The notes under the pieces: model-generated | The model's input: only the letters and a program-made list of their open reading frames with translations | The model's database searches: none | Told to the model about the DNA's origin: nothing | Origin: Glaciihabitans tibetensis | Lineage (GTDB): Bacteria > Actinomycetota > Actinomycetes > Actinomycetales > Microbacteriaceae | Assembly: GCF_003003265.1 (NCBI RefSeq) | Contig: NZ_PVTL01000001.1 | Span: 496,001-560,000, forward strand | Reading direction: 5' to 3' | Length of the DNA stretch: 64,000 nt | Translations under genes and position numbers: made by a program | Part shown: in pieces, positions 25,423 through 32,316 of the stretch | How positions within the stretch are numbered: position 1 is the first letter of the stretch | Layout: every line of letters begins with the position of its first letter

Positions 25423-25458
25423 GCGAGCGTAGCGAAGATGACTCTTCGTTACGCTCGC
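25423..25458 (+). terminator. 16-bp hairpin after nusB, probable terminator
   Basis: GCGAGCGTAGCGAAGA at 25423-25438 pairs with 25443-25458 over 16 positions with a single wobble, leaving a TGAC loop. The following bases ATTTCCC are only weakly T-rich. It is 38 bases downstream of nusB and 38 bases before the ABC importer genes, the right place for a transcription boundary; factor-dependent or inefficient termination is possible. Confidence 0.6.
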
Positions 25459-25483
25459 ATTTCCCTTGGGGCCGGGACGCACC

Positions 25484-25489
25484 TAGTTT
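25484..25489 (+). promoter_or_regulatory. Candidate -10 hexamer TAGTTT for the ABC importer operon
   Basis: TAGTTT fits TANNNT and ends six bases before the GTG of the ATPase gene, with no Shine-Dalgarno sequence between, as for other putative leaderless starts in this window. Confidence 0.4.
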
Positions 25490-25495
25490 CCTAGT

Positions 25496-26422
25496 GTGTC
25501 CATCAGTCGAACCAGCACAGGCGTCACCGCCCCCGCGCTGCCCGTGAGCCTCACGGGCGTTGGGCGGAGCTTCCCCGGGCAGCGCCCTTCGGAAGCGCAC
25601 CGGGCGGTACTGAAGGACATCACGCTCGACATCGCCGCCGGTGAGATTGTCGCCCTGCTTGGTCCGTCGGGGTGCGGCAAGTCCACGCTCCTGCGCCAGA
25701 TCAGCGGACTCGACACCCCCGACGTCGGCACAATTCGAATCGGCGGAACCGCTCTCGCTGGCATCGACCAGCGCTGTGCGGTGGGTTTCCAGGAGCCCAG
25801 GTTGCTGCCCTGGCGCACGATCGAACGCAATGTCGAACTCGGACTTCCCCGGCAGACCCAGCGCAGCGCCGGCCGTGCGCGGGTCGCCGAACTGCTCACC
25901 CTGGTTCAGCTGGCCGACGCCGCCTCACTTCGACCGCGGCAGGTCTCCGGCGGCATGGCGCAGCGTGCGTCTCTCGCCCGCGCACTGGCGCGGGGCCCAG
26001 GAGTCCTGGTGCTCGACGAGCCGTTCGGCGCGCTCGACGCGCTGACACGCCTGACGATGCAGGACCTCCTCCTCGAGATCCACGCGGTGGAGCCGGCGAC
26101 GATCATCCTCGTCACCCACGACGTCGACGAGGCCCTCTACCTTTCCGACCGGATTGTGCTGCTGGGCGAAGACCCGAACGCGCCGGTGGGTGGCGGAGCC
26201 GACATCCGCTCCATCGTCTCGGTTCCCGGCTCCCGGCCTCGTGATCGGGGAGACGCCGCCCTCGCCGCACTTCGCGCCAGGCTCCTCGAGGGGCTCGGGG
26301 TGTCCGTGCATCGCTCCGACTCCGACCCGACCCCGTCCGACCCCACCCCGTCCGACCCGACCCCGTCTGACTTCACCCCGACCGACTTCACCCAACCCGA
26401 GATCACCCCACAGCAGAGGTAA
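25496..26422 (+). CDS. ABC transporter ATP-binding protein, nitrate/sulfonate/taurine type
   Basis: ATPase of a SsuB/TauB/NrtD-like importer. The 308-residue protein shows Walker A GPSGCGKSTLLRQ, Q-loop VGFQEPRLLPWRTI, the signature VSGGMAQRASLARAL, Walker B GVLVLDEPFGALD and the switch histidine in LVTHDVDEAL. The subfamily is suggested by LLPWRTIERNVELGL. The core ends near residue 265; the last 40 residues are five repeats of SDPTP/SDFTP type, encoded by a 15-bp tandem repeat, which is unusual for this family. It starts an operon with a binding protein and a permease, and the importer sits between housekeeping genes nusB and pyrR, so it looks inserted. Substrate unknown. Confidence 0.93.
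   Translation: MSISRTSTGVTAPALPVSLTGVGRSFPGQRPSEAHRAVLKDITLDIAAGEIVALLGPSGCGKSTLLRQISGLDTPDVGTIRIGGTALAGIDQRCAVGFQEPRLLPWRTIERNVELGLPRQTQRSAGRARVAELLTLVQLADAASLRPRQVSGGMAQRASLARALARGPGVLVLDEPFGALDALTRLTMQDLLLEIHAVEPATIILVTHDVDEALYLSDRIVLLGEDPNAPVGGGADIRSIVSVPGSRPRDRGDAALAALRARLLEGLGVSVHRSDSDPTPSDPTPSDPTPSDFTPTDFTQPEITPQQR
26321..26395 (+). repeat. 15-bp tandem repeat at the 3' end of the ATPase gene, five units
   Basis: Five 15-base units, the first three nearly identical (TCCGACCCGACCCCG type), the last two diverged, encode SDPTP, SDPTP, SDPTP, SDFTP and TDFTQ. All are in frame. Confidence 0.9.
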
Positions 26423-26424
26423 CC

Positions 26425-27489
26425 ATGACCAATACAACACGAACCCCGCGTCTCGGCCGTCGCCGGTCCGCCCCCGTTTTTCTTGCCCTGGCCACCACCG
26501 TCGCGCTGGCGCTTACCGGCTGTGTCGCCGGCGAGGGGTCCGCACTCGTCTCGGACGATGAAGAGACCGAGGCCGGGTGGAGCTCAGACGTTCTCAACAT
26601 CGACTTTGCGACGTACAACCCGCTCAGCCTGATTATCAAGGATCAGGGCTGGCTCGAGGATGAGCTCGGCGGCGACGTCACGGTGAACTGGATTCAGTCT
26701 GCGGGGTCTAACAAAGCAAACGAGGCACTCCGCGCTGGCGCGGTCGATGTCGGATCCACCGCGGGATCCGCAGCGCTGCTCGCGGCGTCCAATGGCTTGC
26801 TGATTAAGACCATTGACATCTACTCGCAGCCAAATTGGGCGGCGATCCTCGTCCCTGCGGGTTCGGACATCACGGAGGTGAGCCAGCTCGCCGGCCGATC
26901 GGTGGCCGCCACCAAGGGCACGGACCCCTACTTCTTCCTGTTGCAGTCCCTGGCCGAAGCGGGGGTCGCGGCGGGCGACGTCGACGTGCAGAACCTGCAG
27001 CACGCCGACGGCAAAGCTGCCCTCGAAAGCGGAGCGGTCGACGCGTGGTCGGGACTTGACCCGCTGCTTTCCACCAGCGTCGCCACGGCCGGTTCGACCA
27101 TCATCTACGACAACATCGACTTCAACAGCTACGGTTTTTTGAACGCGACCGAGGAGTTTCTCGCGGCCTCACCCGACCTGGCTCAATTGGTGGTGAACGC
27201 GTATGAGAAGGCTCGTGCGTTTGCCATCGAAGACCCGGAGGCGACCGCCGCGATCCTCGCTGAGGTTGCGGGCATCGATCCTGCAATCGCCACCGCGGTG
27301 GTCACGGAACGCACCAACTTCGACATTGACCCCGTGCCCGGTGATGCCCAGCACGACGTGCTCGAGGTGATCGGGCCGATCTTTGTTGAGTCCGGTGACG
27401 TAGCCTCTCAGGACGCTATCGACAAAGCGCTCGACTCGCTGTTCGAACCGAGCTACGCGGAGCAGGCCGACCCGTCGGCCCTCGGCTGA
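26425..27489 (+). CDS. ABC transporter substrate-binding lipoprotein
   Basis: Solute-binding component of the importer. The 354-residue precursor has a basic start, a hydrophobic stretch and a lipobox ALALTGC with the lipidated Cys at residue 33, so the mature protein would be anchored outside the membrane. The body has the periplasmic-binding fold of the NMT1/SsuA/TauA class: IDFATYNPLSLIIKDQGWLE, NKANEALRAGAVDVGSTAGSA, AGRSVAATKGTDPYFFLLQ and GAVDAWSGLDPLL. The pattern of a phosphate-free, anion-type pocket is only inferred from family. It begins two bases after the ATPase stop and is followed by the permease two bases later. Confidence 0.93.
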   Translation: MTNTTRTPRLGRRRSAPVFLALATTVALALTGCVAGEGSALVSDDEETEAGWSSDVLNIDFATYNPLSLIIKDQGWLEDELGGDVTVNWIQSAGSNKANEALRAGAVDVGSTAGSAALLAASNGLLIKTIDIYSQPNWAAILVPAGSDITEVSQLAGRSVAATKGTDPYFFLLQSLAEAGVAAGDVDVQNLQHADGKAALESGAVDAWSGLDPLLSTSVATAGSTIIYDNIDFNSYGFLNATEEFLAASPDLAQLVVNAYEKARAFAIEDPEATAAILAEVAGIDPAIATAVVTERTNFDIDPVPGDAQHDVLEVIGPIFVESGDVASQDAIDKALDSLFEPSYAEQADPSALG

Positions 27490-27491
27490 CC

Positions 27492-28607
27492 ATGAGTGAG
27501 CCGCGCGGAACTCAGGTAGGCGATCGTCCCAACTCGGCCGCCGCCCGCCGGAGGAACGCGCCCGGCACCCGGGCCACAACAGACACGAAGGGTGTGCCCG
27601 GCAGTGCGGGTGCGCTGGGAAATGCAGACGCGTCCAACACTGCAGTCCCGTCCAGCACTGCGGACGCGTCCAGCGCTGCAGTCGCGTCCAGCGCTGCGGA
27701 CGCGTCCAATGCGAAGGGCGCACCCAGCCGCGGGGGCCCTGCCGGACGCGGGAGAGGGACAGCGGCAACCCTGTTCCAGTTCTCCAGCAGCTTCGGATTC
27801 TCCGCCGCGGGCTCCGCCTTGGGCCAGGCGCGTCGCGGCTCACGTCGGGGCTGGAAGACGACGATCCTGACGATTCTCGGCGGCCTCCTGCTGCCGGGGC
27901 TCATCCTGCTCATCTGGCAGTTGATCGCTTCCTCCGGGCTGGTGCCCTCGTATCGGCTTCCGTCGCCGTCGTCGGTCTTTCTCGCTGGTACTGACCTCGC
28001 TGCGCGCGGTGAGCTGGGCCTCCACGTCGCCATCTCCACGCAGCGGGTGTTGCTCGGATTTCTGTTCGGCTCGATCGTCGGTCTCGTCGTCGCAGCGACG
28101 GTCGGGCTGTCGCGGATTGGCTCCGTCGTGCTCAGCCCCTCCTTGGGCGCGCTGCGGGCGGTTCCGTCGCTCGCGTGGTTGCCGCTGCTTGCCCTCTACC
28201 TCGGCTACAGCGAAGACCAGAAGGTTCTGCTGATCGCCATCGGCGCGTTCTTCCCCGTTTACACCACGGTGTCTGCGGCGCTCCGCCACGTTGATGAGCA
28301 TCTGGTCGAAGCCGGACGCGCCTACGGCTACCGCGGCACCGCGCTGCTGCGAGTCGTGCAATTGCCCGCCGTTGTGCCGAGCGTTGTCTCCGCGTTGCGT
28401 CTCGCGCTCGCGCAGTCCTGGCTCTTTCTGGTGGCGGGGGAGCTCCTCGGCTCCTCCCTCGGTCTCGGATTCCTGCTCAACGACTCGCAGAACAACGGGC
28501 GCATCGACCGGCTGTTCCTCGCCATCGTCCTCCTGGCTGTCCTCGGCAAGATCACCGATGGCCTCGTCGGAGTGCTCGAGCGCTATCTCCTGAAGCGATG
28601 GTCCTGA
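27492..28607 (+). CDS. ABC transporter permease, nitrate/sulfonate/taurine type
   Basis: Membrane component of the importer. The 371-residue protein has about 120 N-terminal residues without membrane segments, rich in Ala, Ser and Gly and including hexapeptide repeats (SSAADA, SSAAVA, SSTADA) from an 18-bp tandem DNA repeat. The normal permease begins near residue 122 with ILTILGGLLLPGLILLIWQL, followed by five further helices and the EAA loop EAGRAYGYRGTALLRVVQLP that docks on the ATPase. Relatives are near 250-280 residues, so the extension is extra. A later start is possible, but the ATG at 27492 is two bases after the upstream gene. No gene follows for 840 bases. Confidence 0.92.
   Translation: MSEPRGTQVGDRPNSAAARRRNAPGTRATTDTKGVPGSAGALGNADASNTAVPSSTADASSAAVASSAADASNAKGAPSRGGPAGRGRGTAATLFQFSSSFGFSAAGSALGQARRGSRRGWKTTILTILGGLLLPGLILLIWQLIASSGLVPSYRLPSPSSVFLAGTDLAARGELGLHVAISTQRVLLGFLFGSIVGLVVAATVGLSRIGSVVLSPSLGALRAVPSLAWLPLLALYLGYSEDQKVLLIAIGAFFPVYTTVSAALRHVDEHLVEAGRAYGYRGTALLRVVQLPAVVPSVVSALRLALAQSWLFLVAGELLGSSLGLGFLLNDSQNNGRIDRLFLAIVLLAVLGKITDGLVGVLERYLLKRWS
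27633..27704 (+). repeat. 18-bp tandem repeat in the permease N-terminal extension, four units
   Basis: Four 18-base units beginning TCCA(A/G)C encode the hexapeptides SNTAVP, SSTADA, SSAAVA and SSAADA; a fifth, degenerate unit follows. All units keep frame. Confidence 0.88.
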
Positions 28608-28623
28608 CCCCCTGAACCTTCCG

Positions 28624-28752
28624 TCTGGAAACTCAGGAGTCGCGGTCACGCTCTTGGAAGATCAGGAGTATCGGTCGCGCATCTGGAAACTCAGGAGTTC
28701 CGGTCGCGAAACTCAGGAGTTCGAGTCTCGGGTCTGGCAATTCAGGAGATCC
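28624..28752 (+). repeat. Degenerate 29-bp periodic array of TCAGGAG motifs
   Basis: The core CAGGAG occurs at 28634, 28663, 28692, 28714 and 28743, that is at spacings of 29, 29, 22 and 29 bases. Units share TCTGGAAACTCAGGAGT and a following CGGTCGCG. The same spacing recurs at 29143 and 29172. The last core lies inside the first 96-bp element. There are no unique spacers between conserved repeats, so it is not a CRISPR array. Confidence 0.8.
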
Positions 28753-28829
28753 GGCAGTGCCTCGCTGCCGCACCCGCGCCAGCGCTGACCGCCCCGATTC
28801 GGCGCGTGTCTCAGTTCCTGAATTGTCAG
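28734..28829. repeat. 96-bp inverted-repeat-bounded element, copy A
   Basis: Begins CTGGCAATTCAGGA and ends TCCTGAATTGTCAG, an inverted pair with one mismatch over 14 bases. An inner hairpin CGGCAG...CTGCCG follows the left end, and the interior CACCCGCGCCAGCGCTGACC is shared with copies B and C. Nearly identical to copy B over its whole length. Confidence 0.85.
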
Positions 28830-28911
28830 CGTCAGAGTCAGTGTCAGCGTAGGGGTGGGGCAGCGGAGGGGAGAGGCGGTGCTGCACCTCCGCCGGTGTG
28901 GGTTCGAGTCC

Positions 28912-28975
28912 GGTCCGGACTGGACTGCCGCGTCGATCCAGCCGGTCCGGACTGGACTGCCGCGTCGATCGAGCC
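28912..28975 (+). repeat. 32-bp tandem duplication
   Basis: Two adjacent 32-base units (28912-28943 and 28944-28975), starting GGTCCGGACTGGACTGCCGC, differ at a single position near their ends. Non-coding. Confidence 0.9.
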
Positions 28976-29027
28976 GTTCAAGAGTTGGAATCGCGCGTCG
29001 GGCTCATCGAGAGTTGTGTTCGTACTT

Positions 29028-29123
29028 CTGACAATTCAGGAGTTGCGGTCGTGACGCGTGCCCGCACCCGCGCCAGCGCTGACCGCCCCGGATCCGCGCG
29101 TGGCTCATCTCCTGAATTGTCGC
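29028..29123. repeat. 96-bp inverted-repeat-bounded element, diverged copy C
   Basis: Begins CTGACAATTCAGGAG and ends with TCCTGAATTGTC, with the same interior block as copies A and B but a different left third (the inner CGGCAG/CTGCCG hairpin is missing). Same length of 96 bases if the ends are aligned with A and B. Confidence 0.75.
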
Positions 29124-29162
29124 GGTCGCGGGTGTGGCAATCCAGGAGTTTGAGTCTCCGGT

Positions 29163-29258
29163 CTGGCAATTCAGGAGATCTGGCAGTGCCTCGCTGCCGC
29201 ACCCGCGCCAGCGCTGACCGCCCCGATTCGGCTTGTGTCTCAGTTCCTGAATTGCCAG
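29163..29258. repeat. 96-bp inverted-repeat-bounded element, copy B
   Basis: Left end CTGGCAATTCAGGA and right end TCCTGAATTGCCAG are perfect inverted copies; the match extends two bases outward on each side to 16 bp. Nearly identical to copy A. No reading frame in it looks like a protein. Confidence 0.85.
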
Positions 29259-29276
29259 ACGCCAGGCCAACCGCCG

Positions 29277-29343
29277 GTGCCGGAGGACGCGAGCAGCAGT
29301 ACCGGAGGACGCGCGGACTAGTGCCGGAGGACGCGAGCAGTAG
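29277..29343 (+). repeat. Triplicated CCGGAGGACGCG motif
   Basis: CCGGAGGACGCG appears three times within about 67 bases, twice followed by GAGCAG, at a spacing of about 22-24 bases. Non-coding, just upstream of the pyrR promoter region. Confidence 0.7.
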
Positions 29344-29383
29344 GGCTGGAGGTCCTGACCTGAGCAAGCTCGGGCGGAGCCGA

Positions 29384-29392
29384 TGCTAAGGT
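29384..29392 (+). promoter_or_regulatory. Candidate extended -10 TGCTAAGGT for the pyrimidine operon
   Basis: TAAGGT fits TANNNT and is preceded by TG one base upstream, an extended -10. A transcript starting about 29399 would carry a leader of about 50 bases containing the PyrR-binding hairpin. No -35 is apparent. Confidence 0.45.
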
Positions 29393-29410
29393 GGGGCTAT
29401 TAGACATCCT

Positions 29411-29442
29411 TTAAGTTCCGTCCAGAGAGACGGGGAAGGAGG
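29411..29442 (+). promoter_or_regulatory. PyrR-binding RNA hairpin overlapping the pyrR ribosome-binding site
   Basis: CCGTC (29418-29422) and GACGG (29429-29433) form a stem around the loop CAGAGA, and flanking TT and AA can add pairs past a GG bulge. The CCAGAGAG core is the conserved centre of PyrR-binding loops known from Bacillus and mycobacteria. The 3' side runs into the Shine-Dalgarno AAGGAGG (29436-29442), six bases before the GTG. Binding of PyrR with UMP would therefore block translation of the first gene, as established for Mycobacterium smegmatis. There is no terminator/antiterminator pair here. Confidence 0.8.
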
Positions 29443-29447
29443 TCATC

Positions 29448-29978
29448 GTGACTGCACGCACTGTGTTGCAGCCCGCTGACATCTCGCGAGCGTTGACCCG
29501 GATTTCCCACGAGATCCTTGAGTCCAATCGCGGTGGTTCAGACCTTGTGATCCTGGGTATCCCCACCCGCGGCATTGAGCTGGCGCGCCGTATCGGGGCG
29601 ATCCTCGACGAGATCGAACCGGGCTCCGGCTCCGTGGGGTTTCTCGACGTGACGATGTACCGTGACGACCTCGCGGGCCAGCCGACCCGTGCGCCATCTC
29701 CCACCCAGATCCCGTCCGGCGGCGTCAACGGCAAAACCGTCGTCCTCGTTGACGACGTGCTCTATTCCGGACGCACCATCCGCGCGGCGCTCGACGCGCT
29801 CGGCGACTATGGGCGCCCCCGCGCCGTCCGCCTCGCCGTGCTGGTCGACCGCGGGCACCGGCAGCTGCCGATCCGGGCGGACTTCGTGGGCAAGAACCTT
29901 CCCACCTCGTCCGAAGAGCGGATTCGCGTTCGCCTCAGAGACACTGACGGAGTCGAAGAGGTGACGATCGAATCATGA
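29448..29978 (+). CDS. pyrR: Bifunctional pyr operon regulator / uracil phosphoribosyltransferase PyrR
   Basis: RNA-binding regulator that senses UMP/UTP versus PRPP and also has uracil phosphoribosyltransferase activity. The 176-residue protein has the type I PRTase fold with [13 protein letters not shown], the PRPP-binding motif [18 protein letters not shown], and [21 protein letters not shown] near the end, the segment typical of PyrR. It starts with GTG preceded by a very strong AAGGAGG that lies within its own putative RNA target. First gene of the pyrimidine operon; its stop overlaps pyrB (ATGA). Confidence 0.97.
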   Translation: MTARTVLQPADISRALTRISHEILESNRGGSDLVILGIPTRGIELARRIGAILDEIEPGSGSVGFLDVTMYRDDLAGQPTRAPSPTQIPSGGVNGKTVVLVDDVLYSGRTIRAALDALGDYGRPRAVRLAVLVDRGHRQLPIRADFVGKNLPTSSEERIRVRLRDTDGVEEVTIES

Positions 29979-30922
29979 GGCACTTGCTGTCAACCCGCGA
30001 CCTCGACAGGGCGACCGCCGTGGGCATCCTGGATGTTGCAGAGGACATGGCGGATGTCGCTCACCGCGAGATCAAGAAGCTGCCGACCCTCCGCGGCAAA
30101 ACCGTCATCAACCTGTTCTTCGAAGATTCGACCCGCACCCGCACCTCGTTTGAGCTCGCCGCCAAGCGCCTGAGCGCGGACCTGATCACCTTCAGCGCCA
30201 AGGGGTCGAGCGTGTCCAAGGGTGAAAGCCTGAAAGACACAGCCCAGACCCTCGCGGCGATGGGCGCGGACGCCGTGGTCATTCGCCACTCCGCGTCCGG
30301 CGCTGCGCAGACCCTCGCCCGCAGCGGCTGGATCGACGCGGCCGTGCTCAACGCGGGCGACGGAACACACGAACACCCCACGCAGGCGCTCCTCGATGCC
30401 TTCACAATGCGCCGCCGCCTTCACGGCTCTGCCTCGCGCGGCAAGGACCTCGACGGACTCCGGGTGACCATCGTGGGCGACATCCTGCACAGCCGGGTCG
30501 CGCGCTCGAACGTCTGGCTGCTCCAGGCGCTGGGGGCGACAGTCAATCTGATCGCGCCCGCGACCCTGCTGCCCGTGGATACCAGCGGCTGGCCGGCGAC
30601 GATCGGCTTCGACCTGGACACCGCCATCGACGACGATCCCGACGTCATCATGATGCTGCGCATCCAGTCCGAGCGCATGAACGCGGCGTTCTTCCCGAAC
30701 GCGCGCGAATACTCCCGGCAGTGGGGCCTCGACGATGAGCGACTCGCCCGCCTGCGTCCCGATACCATGGTTATGCACCCCGGCCCCATGAACCGCGGCC
30801 TGGAAATCTCGGCCAACGCGGCCGACTCCGCGCGGTCGACCGTGCTCGAACAGGTGGCGAACGGGGTCTCGATAAGGATGGCCGTGCTCTACCTCTTGCT
30901 CTCCGGCTCGGTGAAGCCATGA
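29975..30922 (+). CDS. pyrB: Aspartate carbamoyltransferase catalytic subunit
   Basis: Condenses carbamoyl phosphate with aspartate. The 315-residue protein has the carbamoyl-phosphate motif [16 protein letters not shown], the [12 protein letters not shown] motif, [13 protein letters not shown] and the C-terminal [12 protein letters not shown]. No pyrI regulatory subunit gene is adjacent, as is normal for class B/C enzymes in actinobacteria, where it may associate with PyrC. Coupled to pyrR by an ATGA overlap and to pyrC or its upstream codon in the same manner. Confidence 0.98.
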   Translation: MRHLLSTRDLDRATAVGILDVAEDMADVAHREIKKLPTLRGKTVINLFFEDSTRTRTSFELAAKRLSADLITFSAKGSSVSKGESLKDTAQTLAAMGADAVVIRHSASGAAQTLARSGWIDAAVLNAGDGTHEHPTQALLDAFTMRRRLHGSASRGKDLDGLRVTIVGDILHSRVARSNVWLLQALGATVNLIAPATLLPVDTSGWPATIGFDLDTAIDDDPDVIMMLRIQSERMNAAFFPNAREYSRQWGLDDERLARLRPDTMVMHPGPMNRGLEISANAADSARSTVLEQVANGVSIRMAVLYLLLSGSVKP

Positions 30923-30942
30923 CGACCCTGCGAGGAACTCAG

Positions 30943-32316
30943 ATGAGTGAAACTAACCCGACACTGCTCGTCGTTGGCGCGGTACTGCCGAACGGCAGTC
31001 GCACGGACATCCTGGTCGAGGGTGGTCGCATTCTTCGAACGGGCACCGGCCTTACCGCAGCGGGTGCGACCGTCATCGACGCGGACGGTTTGACCGCGCT
31101 GCCCGGCCTCGTCGACCTGCACACCCACCTGCGCGAGCCAGGTTTCGAGCAGAGCGAGACCGTCCTGACGGGATCCCGCGCCGCAGCGCTGGGCGGCTTC
31201 ACCGCCGTGCACGCAATGGCAAACACGTCTCCCGTCGCCGACACCGCCGGAGTTGTCGAGCAGGTAGCTTCGCTCGGAGTGCGCCATGGCTATGCGACCG
31301 TGCGCCCGATCGGCGCGGTGACCGTCGGCCTTGAGGGGCAACGTCTCAGCGAGATCGGTGCGATGGCCCAGTCACGTGCGAAGGTCAGCGTGTTCTCCGA
31401 CGACGGAAAGTGCGTGCATGACGCCCTGCTCATGCGTCGCGCGCTGGAGTACGTCAAGACCTTCGACGGGGTGATCGCCCAGCACGCCCAGGAGCCCCGA
31501 CTCACCGAGGGTGCCCAGATGAACGAGGGCGCCCTCTCCGGCGAGCTCGGCCTCGCGGGGTGGCCAGCGGTGGCGGAGGAGTCCATCATCGCCCGCGACG
31601 TGCTGCTCGCCGAGCATGTCGGAGCCCGCCTGCACATCTGCCATGTCTCTACGGCCGGCTCGGTCGATGTGATCCGCTGGGCCAAGGCACGGGGCATCCA
31701 GGTGACCGCCGAGGCAACCCCGCACCACCTGCTTCTCACCGAGGACCTCGTTCGCAGCTACGACTCGCGCTACAAGGTGAATCCGCCGCTCCGCCGGTCC
31801 GAGGACGTGCTGGCGCTTCGCGAGGGTCTCGCGGACGGCACGATCGACATCGTCGCGACCGACCACGCACCGCACCCGGTCGAAGCGAAGGAATGCGCCT
31901 GGGCCGAGGCCGCCTTCGGGATGGTCGGGCTTGAATCAGCGCTCAGCGTCGTGCAGGCGGCGGTGGTCGACAGCGGTCAGCTGGGATGGGCGGATGTCGC
32001 GCGCGTACTGTCAGCAGCACCCGCAGCCATCGGCCGCCTCAGTGGGTACGCCGCCCCGTTCGCTGAGGGAACGATTGCGAACTTCACCCTGTACGACCCC
32101 GCGGTGCGCCGGTCGTTCGGCCTCGAGCACCTCGCCGGCAAGGGAGTGAACACCCCCTACCTCGACCTCGAGCTGCCCGGTCGCGTGGTCGCCACTATTC
32201 ATGATGGTTACGCCACCGTTCTCGACGGCGCACTGGTCGACAGCTCGGTCGTCGCTGCCAGCGCGGTCGCTGCCAGCGCGCTGGTCGCTACTAGGGCGGC
32301 GGTGGCTCGTGGATAG
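30943..32316 (+). CDS. pyrC: Dihydroorotase, class I
   Basis: Zinc enzyme cyclising carbamoyl aspartate to dihydroorotate. The amidohydrolase motifs are DLHTHLREPG (metal histidines), GGFTAVHAMANTSP, KVSVFSDDGKCV, HICHVSTAGSVD, and ATDHAPHPVEAKE with the catalytic aspartate. I prefer the ATG at 30943, giving 457 residues, because GAGGA stands seven bases upstream; an ATG at 30919 that overlaps the pyrB stop would add eight residues. The C-terminus carries an Ala/Val-rich tail with a duplicated VAASA from a 15-bp repeat at 32251-32280. The last 8 bases overlap the next gene. Confidence 0.97.
   Translation: MSETNPTLLVVGAVLPNGSRTDILVEGGRILRTGTGLTAAGATVIDADGLTALPGLVDLHTHLREPGFEQSETVLTGSRAAALGGFTAVHAMANTSPVADTAGVVEQVASLGVRHGYATVRPIGAVTVGLEGQRLSEIGAMAQSRAKVSVFSDDGKCVHDALLMRRALEYVKTFDGVIAQHAQEPRLTEGAQMNEGALSGELGLAGWPAVAEESIIARDVLLAEHVGARLHICHVSTAGSVDVIRWAKARGIQVTAEATPHHLLLTEDLVRSYDSRYKVNPPLRRSEDVLALREGLADGTIDIVATDHAPHPVEAKECAWAEAAFGMVGLESALSVVQAAVVDSGQLGWADVARVLSAAPAAIGRLSGYAAPFAEGTIANFTLYDPAVRRSFGLEHLAGKGVNTPYLDLELPGRVVATIHDGYATVLDGALVDSSVVAASAVAASALVATRAAVARG

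Larger units (their letters stand above)
28608..29447. other. 840-bp non-coding repeat field between the ABC importer and pyrR
   Basis: No credible gene was found; open frames here (for example 28898-29389 on + and 28978-29367 on -) are made of the repeats themselves and have no recognisable domain. From left to right it holds a run of TCAGGAG motifs mostly 29 bases apart, a 96-bp inverted-repeat-bounded element, a 32-bp tandem duplication, two further 96-bp elements, a triplicated CCGGAGGACGCG motif, a candidate pyrR promoter and the PyrR-binding hairpin. Each part is listed separately. Confidence 0.85.

Noticed and set aside
25423-25458. Attachment site or insertion-sequence end after nusB
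   Set aside because: It is a self-contained hairpin with no second copy at the other side of the ABC genes and no recombinase nearby; termination is simpler.
28624-28752. Possible CRISPR array because of 29-base spacing
   Set aside because: The whole unit is conserved in a degenerate way; there are no uniform repeats alternating with unique spacers, and no cas genes are near.
28898-29389. Possible 163-residue protein on the + strand in the repeat field
   Set aside because: It is composed of translated repeat units, has no ribosome-binding site or domain, and an equally long frame lies on the other strand.
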